Shown here: in pieces, positions 37,857-47,118 of the stretch | Numbering within the stretch: position 1 is the first letter of the stretch | How the letters are laid out: each line of letters begins with the position of its first letter | Assembly (NCBI RefSeq): GCF_900114455.1 | Contig: NZ_FOTC01000008.1 | Location: forward strand, 1 to 64,000 | Length of the DNA stretch: 64,000 bases | From: Halogranum rubrum | GTDB taxonomy: Archaea > Halobacteriota > Halobacteria > Halobacteriales > Haloferacaceae | Direction: 5' to 3' | The notes under the pieces: generated by a model | What the model was told of the DNA's origin: nothing | What the model saw: only the letters and a program-made list of their open reading frames with translations | The model's database searches: none | Translations under genes and position numbers: made by a program

Positions 37857-38969
37857 TCATCCGAGTCTGTCGAGTGTGACGTGGAACACCGACCCCTCCG
37901 GGTCGTTGTCTTCGACCCACACGTCGCCACCGTACTGCGCGACGAGTTGGTTGACGAGATAGAGACCGATGCCCGTCCCACTGCTCTCGGGCCCCTGTTC
38001 GCCCTCGCCGAATATCGTCTCCTTTCGCCGGTCGGGGATGCCCGGCCCGTTGTCGGCGACAGAGACGGTCACCTCGTCGTCGTCCGTTTCGACCCACAGC
38101 GTCACGCGCGGCGTCTCCTTGTCGTTGTACAGGATAGCGTTCGAAAAGAGGTTCGCGAACACCGACGACAGGAGGTCGTTCGCCCGAACGTCGACGGGTG
38201 GAATCTCACCGCGTATCTCGATGCTCCCGCCGTCGTAGAGCCGTCTGACACTCTCGACTTCCGACTCCAGCACCGACTTCAGGGCGACGGGACTCAGGTC
38301 GTCCGCTTCCGTCCGGGTGACGGTACTGACGATGTCGCCGATGCTGCGGGTCAACTGCAGGATGTGGTTGCTCGTCCGAATGATCTCGTCGAGTTGTGAT
38401 TCGCCGTGGTAGTCGACGTGCTCTGCCAACTCGCGTGCCCGGCCGACGACGAGCGTCATCTCGTTGCGGATGTCGTGGCGCGTCAGTTGGTTGAGGATGC
38501 GCAACTCTTCGGTCTGGCGGCGCAGCTTTTCTTCTGTCTTCTTCCGCTCGATGGCGTACCGGATGGCGCGTAAGAGCACCTCCGGGGTCACTTCGTCTTT
38601 GACGAGGTAGTCCTGTGCACCGTGCGAGACGGCGTCGATACCGAGTCGCTCCTCGGGGACGCCCGTCAGGACGATGATGGGCGTCGTCGACGTTCGGTCG
38701 CGAACGTAGTCGACCGTCTCCAGTCCGTGACTGCCGGGCAGGTTCAAATCGAGGAGGATGATGTCGAAGTCGACGTCCGCCAACCGCTGGTCGACTGTCG
38801 AGATACGGTCACAGTGATAGAGGGTGACGCCGTCTCCCGACGGCGCTTCGGTCGTCTCGTCGTCGACGACGGTCACGGCGTGTTCTGCGTCGCGGAAGTG
38901 CTCCTGGAGGAGACGTGCGTCTCCAGGGTTGTCCTCGACGAGCAGAACGGTGAGTTCGTCAGGAATCAT
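37857..38969 (-). CDS. Receiver-histidine kinase hybrid
   Basis: The ATG at 38969 gives 370 residues. A receiver domain (about 5-125, acceptor Asp in IILLDLNLPG) precedes a phosphoacceptor helix with LTRHDIRNEMTLVVGRAREL and an ATPase domain ending in NGPGIPDRRKETIFGEGEQG and GIGLYLVNQLV. The RHDIRNE box is typical of haloarchaeal kinases. It overlaps the upstream response regulator by 11 bases, so the two are coupled. It lacks membrane segments and is cytoplasmic. Confidence 0.9.
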   Translation of the reverse strand: MIPDELTVLLVEDNPGDARLLQEHFRDAEHAVTVVDDETTEAPSGDGVTLYHCDRISTVDQRLADVDFDIILLDLNLPGSHGLETVDYVRDRTSTTPIIVLTGVPEERLGIDAVSHGAQDYLVKDEVTPEVLLRAIRYAIERKKTEEKLRRQTEELRILNQLTRHDIRNEMTLVVGRARELAEHVDYHGESQLDEIIRTSNHILQLTRSIGDIVSTVTRTEADDLSPVALKSVLESEVESVRRLYDGGSIEIRGEIPPVDVRANDLLSSVFANLFSNAILYNDKETPRVTLWVETDDDEVTVSVADNGPGIPDRRKETIFGEGEQGPESSGTGIGLYLVNQLVAQYGGDVWVEDNDPEGSVFHVTLDRLG

Positions 38970-39387
38970 TGGTGACTGGGGGTAGTGTCGCAGCGCGAAC
39001 CCAAAACGACTCGATACGGTCGACGGCTTCGTCGAATCCGTCGGGGTCTGCGGGGCGCTCGACGTGGGCGTTCGCTTGTTCGTCGTACGACTGTTCGCAG
39101 GCAGTCGGCGAGTCACTGATGGTGATGACGGGGATGCGTCGTAGCTGTTCGTCGGCTTTCACCGTCTGAAGCAACTCCACTCCTTCACCGTCGCCTTCGA
39201 ACTCCATCAGGAGCAACTGCGGTGGTGGAACCTCGCCGCTTCGCATCCGGTCGAGAGCCGTCTCTGCGTCGTTGACGACGGTCAGGTCGAACCGTTCGGC
39301 CCGGTCGAAGGCTTCGGTGAGCGCTTCGTCACCGCTTGCGGCGAACAACAGGACCTCTACTGTTTCGTCTCCATCTTCGTGTAACAT
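38959..39387 (-). CDS. Degenerate response regulator receiver
   Basis: The 142-residue protein is a lone receiver fold. The strand that should carry the phosphoacceptor reads PQLLLMEFEG, with Glu where Asp is expected. The later Lys is also not obvious (AHVERPADP). It may therefore be constitutively active-like or a binding partner only. It overlaps the receiver-kinase gene. Confidence 0.8.
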   Translation of the reverse strand: MLHEDGDETVEVLLFAASGDEALTEAFDRAERFDLTVVNDAETALDRMRSGEVPPPQLLLMEFEGDGEGVELLQTVKADEQLRRIPVITISDSPTACEQSYDEQANAHVERPADPDGFDEAVDRIESFWVRAATLPPVTNDS

Positions 39388-39426
39388 CGGTTGCTGAATG
39401 CGTCTCTCCGTTCTGTGTGTCTTCGC

Positions 39427-40332
39427 TCAGGTTCTGTTCAATAGTGCCTGCACGTCGCGTGCCGTCGACTCCTCGTCGTCGGCGTCGACGCGCGACTCCA
39501 GTTCTTTCAGTCGAGTCTCGAGTCGCTGGTAGCGGTCGTCACGTTTGAGCGTCTCGTCGGTCTTCTCCGCGCGGAGGACCGCCCGCTTCGCACTCAACGC
39601 GAGGTACTCCTGCACCTCGGTGTCGTAGGCGGTTCGAGCGAGGACGTCGGCGATGACCTCCTTCAGTTCCTCTTTCGTTCCCGGTTTGACGATGTAGGCG
39701 TCGAACCCCATCTGGAGGATGTCGAAGTCCGGTTCGACCGCACTGAGCATGATGACCTGAGACGACAGTCGAAGGTCTCGAATCCGGTCGAGTACCTCCT
39801 CACCCGACAGGCCGGGCATCCGCCGGTCGAGGAGGACGACGTCTATCTCGTCGGTGAGCTTTCTGAGCGCCTCCTCGCCGTCGTAGGCGCGCTCTATCTG
39901 GTACTCCTCTTCCAGCCAACTCGCGTGCATCGTCACCAGCCGTGGGTCGTTGTCGACCACGAGGACGACGGGTCGGGTGTCCTCGCCGAGATGTTGCTCT
40001 CCCCAGTCGGCGAGTGCGTCGATGACCGACTGCATATCTCGTCCGTGTCGGGTGAGGTTGTACTCGACGCGGCGTGGCGATTCACTGACCTCGATTCGGT
40101 CGATGAGGTCGTTCTCGACGAGGTCGTCGAGACTGTCTGTGAGGACCTTCGCCGAGATGTCGAGACGATTCTTTAGCTCGCTGAAGCGCAGCGGACCGTC
40201 TCGAAGAAGTGCCTGGATGATGACCGGGTGCCACTTCTTCGAGATGAGGTTCACTGCCGCGACCATCGTCTCGACGTCGGCGTCGTTCCTGTTGTTCCGC
40301 CTCGACACGTGTGATACTCTCCTTATGTTCAC
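39427..40332 (-). CDS. HxlR-REC-HalX fusion regulator
   Basis: The GTG at 40332 gives 301 residues; a GTG at 40308 is also possible. Residues about 20-115 are an HxlR-type winged helix (ISKKWHPVIIQALLRDGPLRFSEL, RRVEYNLTRHG). Residues 120-238 are a receiver with the acceptor Asp in VVLLDRRMPGLSGEEV. Residues 238-290 are a HalX helix. HalX usually follows receivers alone; an added DNA-binding domain makes a one-protein response regulator. Its own promoter is of the glycan type, so it is a candidate regulator of the regulon. Confidence 0.88.
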   Translation of the reverse strand: MNIRRVSHVSRRNNRNDADVETMVAAVNLISKKWHPVIIQALLRDGPLRFSELKNRLDISAKVLTDSLDDLVENDLIDRIEVSESPRRVEYNLTRHGRDMQSVIDALADWGEQHLGEDTRPVVLVVDNDPRLVTMHASWLEEEYQIERAYDGEEALRKLTDEIDVVLLDRRMPGLSGEEVLDRIRDLRLSSQVIMLSAVEPDFDILQMGFDAYIVKPGTKEELKEVIADVLARTAYDTEVQEYLALSAKRAVLRAEKTDETLKRDDRYQRLETRLKELESRVDADDEESTARDVQALLNRT

Positions 40333-40350
40333 AGACAGTCTGTAGTAATA

Positions 40351-40369
40351 TTGTTATAGGCCTGATAAG
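40351..40369 (-). promoter_or_regulatory. CTTA-N8-ATAACAA promoter before HxlR-REC-HalX
   Basis: CTTA at 40369-40366, eight bases, ATAACAA at 40357-40351. A degenerate second copy (CTTA-N8-ATAAGCC) lies a few tens of bases further upstream on the same strand. Confidence 0.6.
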
Positions 40370-40506
40370 GTCGTTTCCTGGCCGAATCTCGGCGTGCTCG
40401 GCGGCTTATCAGGCACCTAAGCCGGTTACCTGCGCGTAATCTCGTGACTCACCCGCCCGTTAGTTCCTATTGATACGCTGACAAAAGTTGGTAAGGCTGA
40501 GTAGTT

Positions 40507-41820
40507 ATGACGGATACACAGTCTCCGGATGGGGGTCAAATCGACCGACGAACGTTCCTCGGTGCGGCAGGTGCGGCGGCCTTGTTGGGTTCCTTCACGG
40601 GTCGGGCGAGAGCGACCCCCGACGCTACGACGGCGCTCGGCGACGGCGACGTCGTCGAGTCGTTCGCGGGAATCGCTAACTTCGGCGGCAAACTCGTCGT
40701 CGGGCGTGGCGGCTACCGCACGATTCAAGAAGCGTGGGACGACGCCGAGAGCGGCGACGTCGTCTACGTCCACTCGTCGTACGACGCACAAGAGGTGGGC
40801 GAGGAGTTTCCAATCGTCCTCGACTACGAGGAGAAAGAGGTCACGCTGACCGGTGGCCACCCCTCCGGGTCGGTCATCGACGCCGGTGACGTCGACGAGA
40901 ACGTCGTCGAAGTCCTCGGGCGAGGGATGAACGACTATCGCAACAACCCGCTCGTTCAGAACCTCAAACTCGTCGGCGGCAACATCGGTCTCCGGATTCG
41001 GGCCGCCCCGTACTCGACGTACAAGGATATCGTCGTCTACCAGACGAAGTCGCACGGAATCTCCGTCGAACCGTACACCGACGAACGCGGCGACTTCAAG
41101 GGGACGTTCGGCGTCACCTTCCGCAACGTCGTCGTCTGGGGCTGTGGCGGAACCGGGTTCCGACTCGACACCGACGCGCGACCCCACAGCACCTCCTTTT
41201 TCGGGTGTGACTCGCTTCTCAACGGCGGATACGGCGTCCAACTGCGCGGCTACTCGTGCCGATGGGTCGGCGGCACGATTCAGAACAACGGCGACTGCGG
41301 TGTCGACGCCCGAAGCGGCTGTGGACAGTTGGTCAGCGGCGTCTACCTCGAAGGGAACGGGACCGCGATGGCTTCTCCCATCGAGATCTACGTCGCGGAG
41401 TCGGGACCGGGGTTCACCTGTGACACCTGCTACTTCCAAGGACACTACGCGCGGAACTTCGACAACGGCCTCGACGACGGCGTGTTCGGTATCTTCGTCG
41501 ACGGCGCGCCGCACGCGTCCATCTCGAACTGCACCTACCGCAACTTCGACGAGTACTTCCTCTTCGTGCGCGATGCGCGAGACGTCGACGTCCACGCACC
41601 GTCGCACTGTCCGCTCGACGGGACGACGTTCCTCGGCGAAGACGACTGTGAACGCCTCCGAAGCGACGGCGTCGTCCAGGAGAGTGACCTCCGATACGTC
41701 GAGGGCGTCTTCCGCGGCGACATGGGTATCCACGACGGCGAGGGCGGATTCCTCTGGGGGCCGGCCATCTGGAACGGCCGTGAGTGGCTCAGCGTGATGC
41801 GGCCGGAAGTCATCGCCTGA
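40507..41820 (+). CDS. Tat-exported right-handed beta-helix protein
   Basis: The 437-residue protein has a Tat signal (DRRTFLGAAGAAALLG) and then strands typical of a parallel beta-helix (TIQEAWDDAESGDVVYVHSS, VRNLKLVGGN-like segments, VVVWGCGGTGF). It is related in fold to the pair at 32658 and 34385 but not a close copy. It carries several Cys residues in the second half. It may bind or process surface glycan. It lies directly before the GT2 operon but has its own upstream region. Confidence 0.85.
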   Translation: MTDTQSPDGGQIDRRTFLGAAGAAALLGSFTGRARATPDATTALGDGDVVESFAGIANFGGKLVVGRGGYRTIQEAWDDAESGDVVYVHSSYDAQEVGEEFPIVLDYEEKEVTLTGGHPSGSVIDAGDVDENVVEVLGRGMNDYRNNPLVQNLKLVGGNIGLRIRAAPYSTYKDIVVYQTKSHGISVEPYTDERGDFKGTFGVTFRNVVVWGCGGTGFRLDTDARPHSTSFFGCDSLLNGGYGVQLRGYSCRWVGGTIQNNGDCGVDARSGCGQLVSGVYLEGNGTAMASPIEIYVAESGPGFTCDTCYFQGHYARNFDNGLDDGVFGIFVDGAPHASISNCTYRNFDEYFLFVRDARDVDVHAPSHCPLDGTTFLGEDDCERLRSDGVVQESDLRYVEGVFRGDMGIHDGEGGFLWGPAIWNGREWLSVMRPEVIA

Positions 41821-41924
41821 GAGTGACCGACGACCCTCTCGTCACCTCGTTCTCTGTCACCAGTTCACACGGACTATACAACGGTTTGACGGCACTATGG
41901 GGTTCTTATTGGGCGATTTCGGTG

Positions 41925-41943
41925 CTTAGGCGGTGTATTATAA
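41925..41943 (+). promoter_or_regulatory. CTTA-N8-ATTATAA promoter before GT2 operon
   Basis: CTTA at 41925-41928, eight bases, ATTATAA at 41937-41943. The GT2 start is 52 bases after the second box begins. Confidence 0.65.
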
Positions 41944-41988
41944 AGCACGTAGGGAGACCAGTAAGAAGTACGAGAGCTACGCACCATC

Positions 41989-43068
41989 ATGTACCGAGAA
42001 CACACCATCGGCATCGTCGTCCCGGCGTACAACGAGGAAGGCTACGTCGGCAACGTCATCGACACGTTCCCCGACTTCGTCGACCGCGCGTACGTCATCG
42101 ACGACGCGTCGACCGACGACACGTGGACGGAGATTCAGGAACACGCAGCAGCGTACAACGAGACACACACGTCCGGAGCGGTCGGCTTCGACGACGTCGT
42201 CGTTCCCATCCAACACGAGGAGAACCGCGGTGTCGGCGGCGGCATCAAGACGGGCTACCTCGCAGCGCTCGACGAGGATATCGACGTCGTCACCGTCATG
42301 GGCGGCGACGGACAGATGGACCCGAACGTGCTGACGAAGTTCATCGACCCCATCATCGACGACGTGGCCGACTACACGAAGGGCAACCGCTTCATGCGCA
42401 CCGAGGACCTCGACGCGATGCCGCAGTTCCGCCTCGTCGGCAACTCTGTCCTCTCTCTCTTGACGAAGATTGCGAGCGGCTACTGGAAGATTGCGGACCC
42501 ACAGAACGGCTACACCGCCATCTCGAAGGCGGCGCTCCAGCAGGCCCCCATCGAGGACATGTACGAGTACTACGGCTACTGTAACGACCTCCTGGTCAAA
42601 CTCAACGCCGAGAACCTCCGCGTCGCCGACATCGCTCACTCCGCCGACAGCGTCTACGACGACGAAGACTGGAAGAGCCACATCGAGTACGACGAGTACA
42701 TCCCGCGCGTCTCGTTCATGCTCCTGCGGAACTTCATCTGGCGGCTGAACCGCAAGTACCTCCTGACGGACTTCAACCCCGTCGCCCTCCTCTACTACTT
42801 CGGCGCCGGCGTCTCTGCGGTCTCTCTCGGCGGCATCCTCGCGTCGCTGCGGAACCGCAAGGAATCGTCCGGCAGTTGGACGCTGTCGCTGTTCCTCGGT
42901 ATCGCGCTTCTCCTCTTTGCGATGGTCTTCGACATGGAGGCGAACAGCGACAAAGAGGTCCTCATCGACGACCAAGCCGTGGCGGGAGATATGACGACGG
43001 ACAGTGTCGGCGTCGACGCTTCTGCGGAGTCGGGCGTCTCGGACACCGCGACGGCGGACGATGACTGA
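41989..43068 (+). CDS. GT2 glycosyltransferase with two C-terminal membrane helices
   Basis: The 359-residue protein starts IGIVVPAYNEEGYVGNVIDTFP and has the GT2 metal motif as GGDGQMDP near 105, with DPQNGYTA further on. Two membrane helices lie near 265-285 and 300-318. This plan fits dolichyl-phosphate sugar synthases or transferases working on lipid carriers. The GT-C protein follows after 29 bases. The sugar is unknown. The C-terminus is acidic. Confidence 0.9.
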   Translation: MYREHTIGIVVPAYNEEGYVGNVIDTFPDFVDRAYVIDDASTDDTWTEIQEHAAAYNETHTSGAVGFDDVVVPIQHEENRGVGGGIKTGYLAALDEDIDVVTVMGGDGQMDPNVLTKFIDPIIDDVADYTKGNRFMRTEDLDAMPQFRLVGNSVLSLLTKIASGYWKIADPQNGYTAISKAALQQAPIEDMYEYYGYCNDLLVKLNAENLRVADIAHSADSVYDDEDWKSHIEYDEYIPRVSFMLLRNFIWRLNRKYLLTDFNPVALLYYFGAGVSAVSLGGILASLRNRKESSGSWTLSLFLGIALLLFAMVFDMEANSDKEVLIDDQAVAGDMTTDSVGVDASAESGVSDTATADDD

Positions 43069-43097
43069 GTCGGTTTACCGCTGACCACCCTCTCACA

Positions 43098-45083
43098 ATG
43101 AGTCACAAGACACCGAACTCGCTGGTGGGGATGCTGAAGAGCGGCCGCCTCGACATCATCGGTGCCGTCCTCGGTCTGGTCGGCGCGCTGTTGATGCTCC
43201 CGCTTCAGCTCCTCGCTTCGCAGGTCTACATCCAGACGCTCCCGCTCGTCCTCGGCGTCGCGTCGCTACTGTATCTCCTCGCGTCTCGAACCCAAAGCGA
43301 GAGCACGATTGCCACGTTGTCACCGCAAGCTGCGCGGCTCTTACCGTCGGTCTCCGTGGTCTGTATGGCCGCCCTCGTCGGACTGGCGACGTTCCAAGGC
43401 AGCCGGACGCTCCTCTACTACGACATCGCGGCGATGACTGGGATGCTCCTCGTCGCACAGGTGTTTTTCACCGACGACAGCGAGTTCTCCCCCGCGCTCA
43501 TCCTCACACAGGTCGTGTTGCTCGGACTCGTCGTCCGTCTCACGGCCCTCATGACTTCGCCGGGCTACATCGGTATCGACGTGTGGACACACATGTCGAA
43601 CTGGACGGCCGCCATCTACGAGTCGCAGTCGCTCCAGCCTATCGCCGACCGGAAGTACTTCGCGTCGCCGCTGTTCCACCTCCTCGTCGCCGGGGCGGCA
43701 CTGCTGTTCGACATCGGCGTCAGAGAGGCGCTGTTCCTCTCGCTGGGCGTCGCCATGCCAATCTCCGTCCTGTTCGTCTACGCGACGACTCGACTCCTCG
43801 TGGGCGTCCGCTGGGCCGTCTTCGCGGCGACTGCGTACGCCATGGTCGGTCACGTCGTCGAGTGGGGAATTCACCTCATCCCGACGAGTCTCGGACTCAT
43901 CTTCTTCCTCGCCATCCTCTACAGCCTCACGCGCGTCCTCCACCTCGACTACAAACTGCGAGACTTCGTCCTCGTGGTGTTCTTCAGCATCGCCGTCATC
44001 CTGACGCACCAGATTTCGGCGTTCATCATGCTGGTGTTCACCGGGGCCGGGTTGCTCGCTCAGTTCGTGTTGAGCTTCGGACTGTTCAACCCGCGACTGT
44101 CGAACGTCCTCGACTTCAGCCCACAGGACACGGTGAACCTCACCGGACTGCTCGCGTTCGACCTCGGGCTCATCACGTTCATGTGGTCGCTGACGCCGTA
44201 TCAGGGCGGGACGTTCCTCGCGACTATCTTTAGCTACCTCGAGAACACCGTCAGAGAGGGTGCCGGCTTCCTCGCACTCGCCAACCCGCAGTCGAGCGGC
44301 GAGGCGACGGCCAGCGAAGCCGTCCAGCAGGTGCCGACGCTCATGGACACGGTGGTGAAGTATCTCGACGTCTCCGGGTTCCTCCTCTTGCTCCTCTTGA
44401 CCATCGTCGGGAGCATGTACGTCCTTCGCCGCGAGAACGCCTCGCACGCGACGTTCACGGGCGTCGTCGCCACCATCGCCATGCTGGTGTTCGTCTTCGG
44501 CTTCCCGCTGTTCGGCATCCGGACGTTCGTCCCCGGCCGCTGGTTCGCCTTCCTCGCCGCGCCGATGGCGGTCATCGCCGCTCTCGGCGTCGCGTTCCTC
44601 GTGAAGAACCTCACTCCGCGGACGGCCGTGGTGATGCTCTTGCTGTTCACCGTGGCCTTCCCCACGATGACGGCACTGGCGAGCCACGGGACGCTCGACT
44701 CGCCGCCGTTCGCCGACACGCAGACGCGCTACAGCTACACCGACGGCGAACTCGCTGCGGCGAGTACCATCGCGGACATCTCGCCCGACAACCGAGAGCA
44801 GCCGTTGCACACCGACCATCCCTACCAAACTATCTTCGACCGGCGTGAACAACAACCCGTGAAGGCGATGACTGTCGCCAATGGGACGGCGTCGACGGCC
44901 AACGAGACCATCGTCTATCGGACCTATCAGCGGGACGGCGCCGCGTACGTCCGCGACAGTGCGGGCTTCGCGTACCAACCGTCGCTCTCGGAACGACAGG
45001 TCTGTAGCGGAGCACGCGACGTCACCTACAGTAACGGTGAAGTCACGCTCTGTACGGTCGCGGGGTCCGGTGGTGACGCCTAA
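43098..45083 (+). CDS. GT-C type membrane glycosyltransferase-like protein
   Basis: The 661-residue protein has about 12-13 membrane helices followed by an extracytoplasmic domain of roughly 120 residues. In the first outer loop TSPGYIGIDVWTHMSNW supplies acidic residues as in PMT/ArnT and oligosaccharyltransferase-like enzymes. It likely uses a polyprenyl-linked sugar supplied by the preceding GT2. Its TAA overlaps the next ORF (TAATG). Confidence 0.82.
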   Translation: MSHKTPNSLVGMLKSGRLDIIGAVLGLVGALLMLPLQLLASQVYIQTLPLVLGVASLLYLLASRTQSESTIATLSPQAARLLPSVSVVCMAALVGLATFQGSRTLLYYDIAAMTGMLLVAQVFFTDDSEFSPALILTQVVLLGLVVRLTALMTSPGYIGIDVWTHMSNWTAAIYESQSLQPIADRKYFASPLFHLLVAGAALLFDIGVREALFLSLGVAMPISVLFVYATTRLLVGVRWAVFAATAYAMVGHVVEWGIHLIPTSLGLIFFLAILYSLTRVLHLDYKLRDFVLVVFFSIAVILTHQISAFIMLVFTGAGLLAQFVLSFGLFNPRLSNVLDFSPQDTVNLTGLLAFDLGLITFMWSLTPYQGGTFLATIFSYLENTVREGAGFLALANPQSSGEATASEAVQQVPTLMDTVVKYLDVSGFLLLLLLTIVGSMYVLRRENASHATFTGVVATIAMLVFVFGFPLFGIRTFVPGRWFAFLAAPMAVIAALGVAFLVKNLTPRTAVVMLLLFTVAFPTMTALASHGTLDSPPFADTQTRYSYTDGELAAASTIADISPDNREQPLHTDHPYQTIFDRREQQPVKAMTVANGTASTANETIVYRTYQRDGAAYVRDSAGFAYQPSLSERQVCSGARDVTYSNGEVTLCTVAGSGGDA

Positions 45084-45295
45084 TGTCACGACGAGAACCC
45101 GTCCGTCACGCCGCACATCGACGAGCACTGTTCGACGAGCGATTGGATTTCACTTATCCAGGCCATAACCAAATGACTGACACCCGAACCACTGATACGA
45201 TGATAGCGGAGGGGACGCTTACGGCGCGGCAGTACACATTCGCTGGCGTCGGGCTGCAGCATCGAGCGACGACCGAAGGAGGTGACCGTCGATGA
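45083..45295 (+). CDS. Small coupling ORF between GT-C and phosphodiesterase genes
   Basis: The 70-residue ORF is joined to both neighbours by overlapping codons: TAATG with the GT-C stop and ATGA with the next start. Its first 30 residues are basic and poorly conserved-looking. A CTTA-N8-ATAACCA promoter lies inside it, and an internal ATG at 45200 sits 35 bases after the second box, giving a 31-residue peptide. The shorter form resembles the other leader ORFs in the window. Confidence 0.5.
   Translation: MSRREPVRHAAHRRALFDERLDFTYPGHNQMTDTRTTDTMIAEGTLTARQYTFAGVGLQHRATTEGGDRR
45153..45171 (+). promoter_or_regulatory. CTTA-N8-ATAACCA internal promoter
   Basis: CTTA at 45153-45156, TCCAGGCC, then ATAACCA at 45165-45171. 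It resembles the HxlR-REC-HalX promoter most closely. Confidence 0.55.
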
Positions 45296-47013
45296 GCGAC
45301 AGTGAAGTAGACACTACTGAGACCGCTGAAACCGCTGAGACCGCTGAAACCGCTGAGACCACTGAAACCGCTGAGACCACTGAAACCGCTGACGACGACC
45401 GGATGGACGCCCTCCTCATCGGCATCGACGCCGGCTGTCTGCCGGTGTTCGAACGCCTGTACGACGAGGAGGCGATTCCGAACATCCGCGAACTCTGTGA
45501 GTCCGGTGCGACCGGCCCGCTAGAGTCGCAGATTCCGCCGTGGACGCCGAGTGCGTGGCCGTCGATGTACACCGGGGCCAACCCCGGCAAACACGGCGTC
45601 TACGGGTTCGTCGACTACGACGGCTACGACTGGCGCGTCGTCGGCGGCGACGACGTCAAGGAACACTCCATCTGGTCGCTGCTCGACCAACACGGGAAAT
45701 CCAGCGTCGTCGTCAACGTCCCGGTGACACACCCGCCAGAAGAGATAGACGGCGCTGTCGTTCCGGGCTTCATCGGTCCCGAGGACCCGCGTTGTCACCC
45801 CGAGGGGACTCTCGACGAACTCCGTGAGGAACTCGGCGAGTACCGCGTCTATCCGAAGTACGCTCGCGGCGACGACTCGCTGACAGATAGTCAGAAGATG
45901 GACGAGTACGAGACACTCGTCCGGATGCGGGGTCGCGCGTTCCGCTACCTCGCGGACAAACACAAACCCGACTTCGGCTTCGTCCAGTTCCAGAAGACCG
46001 ACACGGTCTTCCACGAGTTCGAGGGCGACGAAGAGAAAGTCGAACGCGTCTACCGCGCCACCGACGAGGAGATCGGCGAGATCATCGACGAGTTCGACCC
46101 GAAACAGGTCTTCATCGCCAGCGACCACGGGATGGGACCGTACGAGAAGTACGAGTTCCGCATCAACGAGTATCTCCGCGACAAGGGATTCGTGAAGACG
46201 ACGAAGGGCGGCAAGGGGATGCCGTCGTGGAACCCCATCCGTAACCAACTGCGCGAAGGTGAAGACGAGGACACGTGGGAACCGACGACGGCCGAGCGCA
46301 TCGCCGCAGGCGCGGCCAAGTTCGGTCTCACCGCCGACCGAGTCGGTAACGGCCTCCGAAAGGTCGGTCTCGACTCCATCGTCAAGCAGTACGCACCGGA
46401 GAACATCACGCGAACGGCGTCCGAACAGGTCGACTTCCCGAACTCGAAGGCGTACATGCGCGCCCGTACCGAACTCGGCGTCCGCATCAACCTCGAAGGC
46501 CGCGAACCGAACGGCGTCGTGAGCGAGGCGGAGTACGACCAGGTTCGCGCGAACCTCATCGAGATGCTCCGCGGCGTCTCGACGCCCGACGGCGACCCGA
46601 TGTTCGAGAACGTCGCCCCGCGTGAGGAGTTCTTCCACGGTCCCTACGAGGACAAGGCCGTCGACATCGTGCTCGTCCCGAACAACTTCGAGCAGTTCCT
46701 CTCGGCGCACGTCCTCGGCGGCTACTTCGCACCGCCGACCGAGACGTGGAACCACAAACTCGCCGGCGTCTTCGCTGCGGCGGGTGAGGGTATCGACGCG
46801 ACGGCCGACGTCTCGGACTCGCATCTGTTCGACGTCGCGCCGACCATCATGGCCGCGATGGGTATCCCCTACAGCGACCGCATGGACGGCCGCGTCCTCC
46901 CCGTCGTCGACGACATCGGGGCGGACACCTACCCCGAGTACGAGGGCACTGACGCCGCCGCACTCGACGACGAAGATGTCGAGGACCGACTCGCCGACCT
47001 CGGCTATCTGTAG
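45292..47013 (+). CDS. Alkaline-phosphatase superfamily phosphodiesterase
   Basis: The 573-residue protein belongs to the type I phosphodiesterase/nucleotide pyrophosphatase family. The metal Asp is in LLIGIDAG near 45, the nucleophile region is PPWTPSAWPSMYTGANPGKHG near 83-103 and FIASDHGMG lies near 277. A Thr-Glu-Ala repeat of about 28 residues precedes the fold. It may handle a phospho-sugar or lipid-linked intermediate; the substrate is unknown. No signal peptide is present. Confidence 0.87.
   Translation: MSDSEVDTTETAETAETAETAETTETAETTETADDDRMDALLIGIDAGCLPVFERLYDEEAIPNIRELCESGATGPLESQIPPWTPSAWPSMYTGANPGKHGVYGFVDYDGYDWRVVGGDDVKEHSIWSLLDQHGKSSVVVNVPVTHPPEEIDGAVVPGFIGPEDPRCHPEGTLDELREELGEYRVYPKYARGDDSLTDSQKMDEYETLVRMRGRAFRYLADKHKPDFGFVQFQKTDTVFHEFEGDEEKVERVYRATDEEIGEIIDEFDPKQVFIASDHGMGPYEKYEFRINEYLRDKGFVKTTKGGKGMPSWNPIRNQLREGEDEDTWEPTTAERIAAGAAKFGLTADRVGNGLRKVGLDSIVKQYAPENITRTASEQVDFPNSKAYMRARTELGVRINLEGREPNGVVSEAEYDQVRANLIEMLRGVSTPDGDPMFENVAPREEFFHGPYEDKAVDIVLVPNNFEQFLSAHVLGGYFAPPTETWNHKLAGVFAAAGEGIDATADVSDSHLFDVAPTIMAAMGIPYSDRMDGRVLPVVDDIGADTYPEYEGTDAAALDDEDVEDRLADLGYL
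45310..45390 (+). repeat. Nine-base tandem repeat encoding Thr-Ala/Thr-Glu
   Basis: Units GAGACCGCT, GAAACCGCT and GAGACCACT repeat about nine times inside the phosphodiesterase N-terminus. Copy-number changes stay in frame. Confidence 0.85.
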
Positions 47014-47118
47014 TTCTCGGTCGCTGTAACCGCCGCGAACGCTTCTCGCCGGTGTCGAACGCGCGACGGTGCCGTCGCTCTAACGCTGCTGTTGTACGCT
47101 TCTCGCAGACTGCCCGGT

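Noticed and set aside
40396-40421. Extra CTTA-N8-ATAAGCC copy
   Set aside because: Only half of the second box matches and the segment is part of a GGCTTA/TAAGCC inverted repeat; kept as a note to the site at 40351.
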